DNA from: JBEKLJ01 sp050010255
Lineage (GTDB): Bacteria; Acidobacteriota; Terriglobia; Bryobacterales; Bryobacteraceae
Direction of reading: 5' to 3'
DNA: 17,130 nucleotides
NCBI GenBank assembly: GCA_050010255.1
Contig: JBEKLJ010000055.1
Coordinates: forward strand, 1 to 17,130
In this document: piece by piece, positions 7,550-13,770 of the stretch
Layout: each line of letters opens with the position of its first letter
How positions within the stretch are numbered: the first letter of the stretch is position 1
Notes under the pieces: model-generated
The model's database searches: none
What the model was told of the DNA's origin: nothing
Seen by the model: only the letters and a program-made list of their open reading frames with translations
Program-made: the position numbers and the translations under genes

Positions 7550-7594
7550 CGGCGCAGAACCCAGCGGCGCAGAACCCAGCGGCGCAGAATCTAG
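7550..7594 (+). repeat. Three tandem 15-bp repeats directly before the UbiA gene
   Basis: The unit CGGCGCAGAACCCAG occurs at 7550-7564 and 7565-7579 without mismatch, and at 7580-7594 with two changes (CGGCGCAGAATCTAG). The array ends one base before the first possible ATG of the UbiA gene. In one frame it would encode a GAEPS pentapeptide repeat. Role unknown. Confidence 0.85.
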
Positions 7595-7606
7595 ATGAGG
7601 ATGAGC

Positions 7607-8557
7607 ATGGCCGATCCGGCAGCGCCGCTAAGCCTTAATGGGGCAGGGAATTCCGCTGCGCCCGCCGTGGCTGCGAGGCCAGTGCGACTCTTCTTCCGGT
7701 TGCTCCGCTGCCGGCAGTGGGTCAAGAACGCCTTCATTTTCGGTCCGCTGGTCTTCGCGGGCCGGCTAGGGGACGCCCCCAGCGTCCTTACCGCACTCCT
7801 GACGTTTCTGTCGTTCTCGCTGGTCGCCAGTGCCCTGTACATCTTCAATGACTGGACGGATCGCTTCGAGGACCGCCTTCACCCCCTCAAGTGCCGGCGC
7901 CCCATCGCTGCGGGCTTGGTTTCCGGCCGCCGCGCTTTTGCCACAGCCGTCCCCGTACTCCTGGCGGGAATCGCCATCCCCCTGGCTTCGCGCGCCTTCG
8001 GCGTCCTGCTTCTGGAGGCCGCCTACGTTGTCCTGAACCTGGCTTACTCGCTCCGCCTGAAGCGCGCCGTGCTGGTGGATGTGTTCGCCATCTCCGCGGG
8101 CTTCGTCATCCGCGTCTGGGTTGGCGCCGTGGCGCTCCACGTCGCCGCCTCCCACTGGCTGATTCTCTGCACCTTCTTCCTGGCGCTGTTCCTTGGCTTC
8201 GGCAAGCGTGAGGACGAGCTGCGTCTGCCCGCTAGCAACGCCGCTGACCACCGCTCGGTGCTGCGCGACTATTCCTCGGACTTGATCGCCCAGTTGAACC
8301 TGGTCGTTCTCAGCGCGACGCTGCTCTGCTACGCCCTGTACACCGTTGCGCCGGAAACCGTCGTCAAGTTCGGAACCGACCGGCTGGTCTACAGCGTGCC
8401 CCTCGTTGCCTACGGGCTCATGCGCTACCTGTTCCTCATCCGTGCCAGGGCCCAGGGTGGCAGCCCCACCGACCTGCTGCTGCGTGATCGGCCGCTCCAA
8501 GCCTGCATCGTGCTCTGGCTGGCCTATTGCGTCGCCATCCTTTACTTCTTCCGCTGA
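7607..8557 (+). CDS. UbiA-family prenyltransferase, decaprenyl-phosphate phosphoribosyltransferase-like
   Basis: This 316-residue polytopic membrane protein shows the UbiA signature. Residues 81-89 hold N81-D82-x-x-D85-x-x-x-D89, the Mg2+/diphosphate-binding motif, within FNDWTDRFEDRLHPLKCRRP. The second region is YSLRLKR (147-153) with D158 and GFVIR. RCRQWVKN near residue 34 and the basic KCRRPIA are typical of the subgroup that moves phosphoribose from PRPP to polyprenyl phosphate (DPPR synthase, Rv3806c type). That would provide a lipid-linked pentose donor for surface glycans; the substrate is inferred. Three in-frame ATGs occur (7595, 7601, 7607). The last is chosen because GAGG lies 6 nt upstream, though 7595 is possible. 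It is 3 nt from the DUF362 gene, so the two are probably co-translated. Confidence 0.87.
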   Translation: MADPAAPLSLNGAGNSAAPAVAARPVRLFFRLLRCRQWVKNAFIFGPLVFAGRLGDAPSVLTALLTFLSFSLVASALYIFNDWTDRFEDRLHPLKCRRPIAAGLVSGRRAFATAVPVLLAGIAIPLASRAFGVLLLEAAYVVLNLAYSLRLKRAVLVDVFAISAGFVIRVWVGAVALHVAASHWLILCTFFLALFLGFGKREDELRLPASNAADHRSVLRDYSSDLIAQLNLVVLSATLLCYALYTVAPETVVKFGTDRLVYSVPLVAYGLMRYLFLIRARAQGGSPTDLLLRDRPLQACIVLWLAYCVAILYFFR

Positions 8558-8560
8558 CCG

Positions 8561-9658
8561 ATGAACCGAAGCCTCGTTTCCGCCATCCGCACCTCGCCCA
8601 CCACCGTCCTGGACGACATTGGCCGCCTCTCGGACCTGGCCGGGCTCTCCCAGGCGCTCGACCCCTCCTCCGCCACCATCCTGAAGGACAACATCTCCTG
8701 GCACTTCCCCTTTCCGGGCGCCAATACCACTCCCTGGCAGCTCGAAGGCGTCATCCTGGCCCTTAAGGCCCGGGGCTTCACCGATCTGTCCTGTGTTCAG
8801 AACAAGACCGTGGTGACCAACGCCTTCAAGGGGGAGGACCTCAACCACTACCTGCCCATCTTCCGCCGCTACGCCATTCCAGTCCTATACAACTTCCGTG
8901 ACGCCGACATGAAATGGGTCCACTACAAGCCCGTCCGTAAGATGCTCGCCCTGGATCGCATCTACCCCGACGGCATCCGCATCCCCGACTACTTCTTCGG
9001 CAAGAACATCGTCCACCTGCCCACCGTGAAGTGCCACATCTACACCACCACCACCGGCGCCATGAAGAACGCCTTCGGCGGCCTGCTCAACACCGGGCGG
9101 CACTACACCCACTCCTGGATTCATGAGACTCTCGTCGACCTCCTTGCCATCCAGAAGGAGATCCACACCGGGCTGTTCGCCGTCATGGACGGCACCACCG
9201 CCGGGGATGGGCCGGGTCCGCGGACTATGCGGCCGCGCGTCAAGAACATCCTGCTGGCCAGCGGGGATCAGGTCGCCATCGACGCCGTTGCCGCCCGGCT
9301 CATGGGCTTCGACCCGCTCTCCATCCCCTACATCCGCATCGCCCATGAACAGGGGCTTGGAACCGGCGACCCGAGTCAGATCAACCTCGCCGGCGACGAT
9401 GTCTCTAGCGAAAGCTGGGGCTTCACGGTCGGTGACAACCTGGCCAGCCGCGTCGGAGACCTGTGCTGGTTCGGCCCTCTCCAGCCGATTCAGAAACTGC
9501 TCTTCCACACCCCGCTCGTCCACTTGTTCGTCTTCGGCTCGGAGTGCTACCACGACTGGTACCGCTGGCCGGTAAAAGACCGCAAGATCTTTGAGCGATG
9601 GTTGACCGGCACCGAATGGGGACGCCTGTTCGCACAATACGCCTCCCGCGCTTCCTGA
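8561..9658 (+). CDS. DUF362 domain protein
   Basis: This 365-residue protein has the pattern of the DUF362 family: LKDNISWHFPFPGANTTPW near the start (41-59), LPTVKCHIYTTTTGAMKN (153-170), VMDGTTAGDGPGP (208-220) and SGDQVAIDAVAARLMGFDP (234-252). Many DUF362 proteins carry ferredoxin-like 4Fe-4S cysteines. Here cysteines are few and scattered and no CxxCxxC cluster is visible, so it is a domain-only version. There is no signal peptide, so it is probably cytoplasmic. It starts 3 nt after the UbiA stop, implying coupled expression and a linked role in making or modifying a lipid-linked sugar; the activity itself is unknown to me. Confidence 0.83.
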   Translation: MNRSLVSAIRTSPTTVLDDIGRLSDLAGLSQALDPSSATILKDNISWHFPFPGANTTPWQLEGVILALKARGFTDLSCVQNKTVVTNAFKGEDLNHYLPIFRRYAIPVLYNFRDADMKWVHYKPVRKMLALDRIYPDGIRIPDYFFGKNIVHLPTVKCHIYTTTTGAMKNAFGGLLNTGRHYTHSWIHETLVDLLAIQKEIHTGLFAVMDGTTAGDGPGPRTMRPRVKNILLASGDQVAIDAVAARLMGFDPLSIPYIRIAHEQGLGTGDPSQINLAGDDVSSESWGFTVGDNLASRVGDLCWFGPLQPIQKLLFHTPLVHLFVFGSECYHDWYRWPVKDRKIFERWLTGTEWGRLFAQYASRAS

Positions 9659-10036
9659 GGTCGGGACATCCTGCCCGTTCGAGACCTCGTGCGGCGCTCC
9701 GCGTCGCCGGGGTGCGCGGACGCCTTCGGCGCCGCCATCGAATGTCCAACCCGCGCCGACAGACCCCTGCCGCCCTGAGAGGCCGCACCCGCTTTGGCCA
9801 CTTGAGTTATGAGTCGTCACGATGGGACTGAGAGGGCGGTAGCCTGTGGGCGCTGGCTCGTGCGCAATATCACCAATTGCTAGTGTGATCTGCACGTATT
9901 TCCTAAAGTAATAGTTGCGTTTGCTTCCGCCGGCCGCGGAGCCCTCGCCCCCGCTCCTTTCCTCCGCCTTGCTCCGCTCCCGGTGGTGTCTGACCCTATC
10001 CTCTGTCGCAGATGAATCTCTGCTGAGCTTCGACCT
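9659..10036 (+). other. Intergenic leader upstream of the EPS export operon
   Basis: This 378-bp gap separates the UbiA-DUF362 unit from the export operon. Directly after the DUF362 stop is an imperfect stem (AGGTC and GACCT outer arms with inner GGG/CCC), without a T-tract. The ops element (9823-9848) sits near the middle, about 190 bp before the first gene. An AT-richer stretch (about 9868-9918) follows. No clear -35/-10 pair was recognised, and no convincing small gene. Confidence 0.6.
9823..9848 (+). promoter_or_regulatory. ops element (RfaH-type recruitment and pause site) before the EPS export operon
   Basis: GGCGGTAGCCT (9835-9845) matches the known ops consensus GGCGGTAGNNT at every fixed position. 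It is followed by G (9846), so the TG at the end fits the pause signature. The GC-GGTA-GC core can form the small non-template hairpin read by RfaH. The block TGGGACTGA lies 3 nt upstream (9823-9831) and is shared with the leader of the antiterminator gene. It lies on the coding strand of the operon it precedes, in a non-coding leader. That is where JUMPstart/ops sequences occur before capsule and LPS operons in Gammaproteobacteria. Confidence 0.7.
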
Positions 10037-10318
10037 ATGCGTGTCTCTAATCGAAAAAGCAAAATGATCAGCTTCCGCCTCTCCGAGGAGGAGTACGACG
10101 CCGTCAGGGCTCTTTGCCAGTCCAACGGCGTCCGCAGCATCTCCGACTTCGCCCGGCTTGCCATCGAGATCCAACTGGCCTCCAGCGACGGCCACCCTCC
10201 GGAAGCCGTTCAGTCGCGGCTGGATGTTCTCACCAGTCAGATCCGCGTGCTCGACCTGGCGGTCGGGCGTCTCGCCGACCTGGTCGCGGCCTCCGGCAAT
10301 GGCCGGGAGGAGTCATGA
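10037..10318 (+). CDS. Small ribbon-helix-helix DNA-binding protein
   Basis: A 93-residue protein. Residues 9-46 fit a ribbon-helix-helix fold: strand KMISFRLS, helix EEEYDAVRALCQSN, turn GVRS, helix ISDFARLAIEIQ. Such proteins dimerise through the strand and insert it into the DNA major groove. Residues 56-85 (EAVQSRLDVLTSQIRVLDLAVGRL) have heptad-spaced hydrophobics suggesting a short coiled coil. The Shine-Dalgarno is weak for ATG 10037; ATG 10064 would cut the strand. The stop overlaps the start of the export gene by 4 nt (ATGA), so it is the first gene of the EPS export operon. It is probably a regulator of this operon or its own synthesis; the target is unknown. Confidence 0.83.
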   Translation: MRVSNRKSKMISFRLSEEEYDAVRALCQSNGVRSISDFARLAIEIQLASSDGHPPEAVQSRLDVLTSQIRVLDLAVGRLADLVAASGNGREES

Positions 10319-11268
10319 AGAGCCTGGCTCTGGCCGTCCTGCTCGCCTCTGGCCTGGCCGCGCAACCGGCCCCGCCGCCTGCTGATTCGCCGGCCGCGTC
10401 GGCCGAATACGTAATCGGGCCAGGCGATCAACTCGTCGTTCGCGCCATCGACATCGAAGAGATCAACGAGAAGCCCCTCATCGTCGACGGCCGCGGCTTC
10501 GTAAAGCTCCCGCTAGCTGGCCGGGTACGCGCCGAGGGCCTCACGCCCCGTCAGCTCGAGCGCGAGCTGACCGAGCGGCTCAAGGAGTTCGTCCGCGATC
10601 CGGACGTCGTGGTCTCGGTGGCGGAGTACCGCAGCCAGCCGGTTTCGGTCCTCGGCGCCGTCGCCTCCCCGGGCGTGCACCAGCTCCAGGGCCGCAAGAC
10701 CCTCTTCGAGATCCTCTCGATGGCGGGCGGCCTGCGGCAGGATGCTGGGAACTCCATCAAGATCACCCGCCGCAAGCAGTGGGGCAGCATCCCCCTGCCG
10801 AACGCGGCCGACGATCCCACCGGCCAGTTCAGCGTGGCCCAGGTCTCCGTGAAGTCCGTCATGGAGGCGCGCCATCCCGAGGAGAACATCCTCATCTGTC
10901 CCAACGACGTCATCTCGGTGCCCAAGGCCGACATGGTCTACGTCATCGGGGCGGTCAAGCGCGCTGGCGGATTCGTCCTGAATGAAAGGGAAACCGTGAC
11001 GCTATTGCAGGTGCTCTCTATGGCCGAAGGCCTCGAGCCGACGGCCTCTGCCAAGCACGCCAAGATCCTCCGCCCGGTCGCTGGCTCGGCTACCCGCGCT
11101 GAGATCCCCGTCGATCTCCGCAAGGTGCTGGCCGGCCAGTCCGCCGATATCGGATTGAAGGCCGACGACATCCTGTTCGTGCCGACCAGTGCCGCCAGGA
11201 GCGCCACCCTGCGCACCGTCGAAGCCGCTGTGCAGATCGGAACCGGATTCGCCATCTGGCGCCGGTAA
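10315..11268 (+). CDS. Polysaccharide export protein, Wza-like (Poly_export and SLBB domains)
   Basis: This 317-residue protein begins with a signal peptide (MKSLALAVLLASGLAAQ). The Poly_export domain covers about 31-104 (YVIGPGDQLVVRAIDIEEI, then DGRGFVKLPLAGRVRAEGLT). A first SLBB domain starts near 109 (PVSVLGAVASPGVHQLQGRKTLFEILSMAGG) and a second near 207 (MVYVIGAVKRAGGFVLNERETVTLLQVLSMAEGL). Wza-type proteins form the outer-membrane/periplasm channel for capsule or EPS and work with the Wzc-like partner encoded 9 nt downstream. ATG 10315 is chosen for GGAGG 4 nt upstream and the ATGA overlap. There is no lipobox cysteine, unlike E. coli Wza, so it is not acylated; the C-terminal residues 292-317 could supply an amphipathic membrane helix. 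Confidence 0.93.
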   Translation: MKSLALAVLLASGLAAQPAPPPADSPAASAEYVIGPGDQLVVRAIDIEEINEKPLIVDGRGFVKLPLAGRVRAEGLTPRQLERELTERLKEFVRDPDVVVSVAEYRSQPVSVLGAVASPGVHQLQGRKTLFEILSMAGGLRQDAGNSIKITRRKQWGSIPLPNAADDPTGQFSVAQVSVKSVMEARHPEENILICPNDVISVPKADMVYVIGAVKRAGGFVLNERETVTLLQVLSMAEGLEPTASAKHAKILRPVAGSATRAEIPVDLRKVLAGQSADIGLKADDILFVPTSAARSATLRTVEAAVQIGTGFAIWRR

Positions 11269-11277
11269 GGAATCGCT

Positions 11278-13590
11278 ATGGACCAGTCCAATCCCTCAAC
11301 TCACTTGCCCGTCCCTGCTGCCGGCCAGCCCGGCCTCCCCTCCGCCCCGGTTGACCTCCGTCCTCCGCGCGCGGGTGAGTACCCGGGTTACCCTCCCTTC
11401 CTTTCCGAGAAGCCGGGCGACTCCGCCCACAGTGGCCTCCTCGAGTACTGGCGCATCCTCCAGCGCCGCAAAGGCACGCTAGTTCTCTGCTCTTTCCTCG
11501 CCGGCCTGGCCGCCTGCCTCTACACCTTTCCCCAAACTCCTATCTACCAGGCCCACGCCCTCATCGAGATCCAGAGCATGAACGAGAACTTCCTGAACAT
11601 GCGGGAGGTCAACCCTACCACCGACACCACCATGTACTACCCCGAGTACGACCTCCAGACCCAGGTCCGCGTCCTGCAGAGCCGCAGCCTGCTCGAGCGC
11701 GTCAACGCCAAGCTCAAGGACCATCCCCGTCCGCCCGCTCCGGCCGGCTCCCGGCTCGACGCCTGGCGCCGGGCTCTGGGCCTGCCCGACTCCAAGCCCC
11801 CCGCCGAGACCGCCGCCGACGTCCGTGTCCGGGCCCAGGTCAACACCCGCCTCATCGACATCTCCTGCGACTCCAACGACCCGCGCTACGCTGCCGACTT
11901 CGCCAACACCCTCACTGCCGAGTACATCGAACAGAATCTGGAATCCCGCTGGCAAACCACCCAGAGCACCGGCGCCTGGCTCGCCCGGCAGATGGAGGAC
12001 GTTCGGATCAAGTTGGAGAGGTCCGACGCGGAGCTCCAGAACTACGCGCGCATGACCGGCTTGCTGTTCACTTCCGAGAAGAACAACCTCGCCGAGGAGC
12101 GGCTGCGCCAGCTCCAGGATGAGCTGTCCAAGGCTCAGGCGGACCGGGTCGGCAAGCAGTCGCGCTACGAGCTGGCCTCTTCGGCCAGTATCGATTCGCT
12201 GCCCGACGTGGTCGACGATGCCACCGTGAGAGACCAGTATTCCAAGCTGCTCGAACTCCGCCGCCAGCGCGCCGATCTGGCTACCTCTTACACTCCCGCC
12301 CATCCCAGGATCAAGCGCCTTCAGTCCCAGATCGCCGAGACCGAGGCCTCTCTCGTTCAGCAAAGGGAAATGATCGTCCGGCGTATCCGGAACGACTTCG
12401 AGGCGGCCCAGCGCCGCGAGAAACTCCTGGCGGCCGCCTACGCCGCCCAGGCCCGGCTCATGACCGAGCAGGCCGATAAGGTCACCCACTACAACATCCT
12501 CAAGCGCGAGGTCGATACCAACCGCCAGCTCTATGACTCCATGCTTCAGCGGGTCAAGGAAGCCGGCATCGCCTCCACCCTGCGCGCCAGCAACGTCCGC
12601 GTGGTCGAGCCCGCCACGGTGCCCGGAGCGCCCTACAAACCCGACGTCGTCCACAACACCCTGCTCGGGCTGCTGGCGGGCTTGGCGGCCGGCGTGGCCT
12701 TCGTGGTCCTTCACAACCGCGCTGATCGCACGCTGCAAGAGCCGGGCGACGCCGCCTTCTACCTCAATGTCTCCGAGCTCGGCGTCATCCCCTCTTACGG
12801 CGCCGAGTTGCGCCGCGAGCGCCGGTTGCTGCCCTGGCAGGCTTACAAGCCCGGGGACGAGATGGCGCTGGTCACCTGGCGCCGCAAGCCCTCCGCCTTG
12901 GCCGAGTCCTTCCGCGGCGTGCTGACCTCCATCATGTTTGCCGGTCTCAAGCACGGCCGTCCCCAAGTGATCGTGCTCTCTAGCGCCAATCCCACCGAGG
13001 GCAAGACCAGCATCGCCACCAATCTCGCCGTCGCCCTGGCCGAGATCAGCCAGCGCGTGCTCTTGATCGATGCCGACTTACGCAGGCCGCGCCTGCACCA
13101 GATCTTCGAGCTGGATAACAAGGCCGGGCTGGCCACGATTCTCCGCGCCAAGAACGGCCCCGCCTCCTCCAATGGACTCATCCAGGCTACCGACGTCCCG
13201 GGACTCCACGTGCTCCCCACCGGTGCCGACTCCGTCTCGGCTCCCGCCTTGCTCTACTCGCCGCGCATGGCCGAGCTGTTGCGCAGCCTCCGGACCGAGT
13301 TCGACACTATCCTCATCGATACTCCGCCCATGCTTCAGATGCCCGACGGCCGTATCCTCGGCCGCCTCGCCGACGGAGTCATCCTCGTCATCCGCGCCAA
13401 CTCCACCACGCGCGACGCGGCGCTGGCGGCCCGCCAGCGCCTCTCCGAGGACGGCACCCCCGTGCTGGGCGCCATCCTCAACGATTGGAATCCCAAACAC
13501 TCGGTCACCTACGGCTACTACGGCTACAAGTACTACGACCACTACCACCGCCAGGACAGCAAGCCTCGCGCCTCAGACGAGCAACACTGA
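11278..13590 (+). CDS. Wzc-like chain-length determinant fused to BY-kinase (tyrosine autokinase)
   Basis: This 770-residue protein has a proline-rich cytoplasmic N-terminus (1-55) and a first membrane helix at 67-84, leading into the Wzz domain (IYQAHALIEIQ). A long periplasmic coiled coil spans roughly 200-420. The PGAPYKPD motif stands just before the second helix (about 457-478). The cytoplasmic kinase has Walker A SANPTEGKTS (K576), Walker A' LLIDADLRRP (D598, D600) and Walker B TILIDTPP (D681). The tail YGYYGYKYYDHY (745-756) has seven tyrosines, the usual autophosphorylation cluster. These enzymes control EPS polymer length and export through cycles of phosphorylation. AAGGA lies 6 nt before the ATG. 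It is the last gene of the RHH-Wza-Wzc unit; a cognate phosphatase is not seen here. Confidence 0.95.
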   Translation: MDQSNPSTHLPVPAAGQPGLPSAPVDLRPPRAGEYPGYPPFLSEKPGDSAHSGLLEYWRILQRRKGTLVLCSFLAGLAACLYTFPQTPIYQAHALIEIQSMNENFLNMREVNPTTDTTMYYPEYDLQTQVRVLQSRSLLERVNAKLKDHPRPPAPAGSRLDAWRRALGLPDSKPPAETAADVRVRAQVNTRLIDISCDSNDPRYAADFANTLTAEYIEQNLESRWQTTQSTGAWLARQMEDVRIKLERSDAELQNYARMTGLLFTSEKNNLAEERLRQLQDELSKAQADRVGKQSRYELASSASIDSLPDVVDDATVRDQYSKLLELRRQRADLATSYTPAHPRIKRLQSQIAETEASLVQQREMIVRRIRNDFEAAQRREKLLAAAYAAQARLMTEQADKVTHYNILKREVDTNRQLYDSMLQRVKEAGIASTLRASNVRVVEPATVPGAPYKPDVVHNTLLGLLAGLAAGVAFVVLHNRADRTLQEPGDAAFYLNVSELGVIPSYGAELRRERRLLPWQAYKPGDEMALVTWRRKPSALAESFRGVLTSIMFAGLKHGRPQVIVLSSANPTEGKTSIATNLAVALAEISQRVLLIDADLRRPRLHQIFELDNKAGLATILRAKNGPASSNGLIQATDVPGLHVLPTGADSVSAPALLYSPRMAELLRSLRTEFDTILIDTPPMLQMPDGRILGRLADGVILVIRANSTTRDAALAARQRLSEDGTPVLGAILNDWNPKHSVTYGYYGYKYYDHYHRQDSKPRASDEQH

Positions 13591-13594
13591 TCTG

Positions 13595-13765
13595 GAAGCT
13601 GGTAGCTGGAAGCTGATAGCTGATAGCTGTCTTTTGTGGCGCACGCTTCAGCGTGCAGCGTCGGCTTCAGCCGACGGTCGTAGGCCGGACCCCCGGTCCG
13701 GCTCCGCTGGAAGCTGGTAGCTGATAGCTGGTATCTGGTAGCTGGAAGCTGGTAGCTGGTAGCTT
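13595..13765. repeat. Tract of 7-bp tandem repeats split by an 80-bp hairpin element
   Basis: Five adjoining heptamers (GAAGCTG, GTAGCTG, GAAGCTG, ATAGCTG, ATAGCTG) run from 13595 to 13629. Eight more (ending in a degenerate GTAGCTT) run from 13710 to 13765. The consensus is RWAGCTG, with one unit GTATCTG. Because 7 is not a multiple of 3, the TAG in the units falls in all plus-strand frames, so the tract closes all plus-strand reading. It lies between convergent genes. Confidence 0.9.
13641..13702. repeat. Array of three tandem hairpins, REP/MITE-like, inside the heptamer tract
   Basis: Three perfect stems follow each other: GCACGC/GCGTGC (13641-13656) with loop TTCA, CGTCGGC/GCCGACG (13659-13676) with loop TTCA, and GCCGGACC/GGTCCGGC (13684-13702) with loop CCC. 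Within the 80 bp between the two heptamer blocks (13630-13709), the flanks end in GCTG on both sides. This fits insertion of a small structured element into the tract, although the repeats themselves also supply GCTG. It may also act as a terminator for the converging transcripts. Confidence 0.75.
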
Positions 13766-13770
13766 CCCCC

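Noticed and set aside
7550..7594. Possible CRISPR array
   Set aside because: The 15-bp units are directly adjacent with no spacers.
7766..10195. Antisense open frames of 360 and 436 codons opposite UbiA and DUF362
   Set aside because: Composition is Gly/Asp/Val/Glu-rich as expected for the reverse complement of GC-rich genes, and there is no ribosome binding site or motif.
11479..12966. Long antisense open frame (495 codons) opposite the Wzc-like gene
   Set aside because: Low-complexity Gly/Leu/Val/Asp content with no recognisable motif; the sense strand clearly encodes a BY-kinase.
13595..13765. Possible CRISPR array or plasmid iteron origin
   Set aside because: Units are only 7 bp without spacers, and no replication or cas gene is present; the tract lies between ordinary convergent genes.
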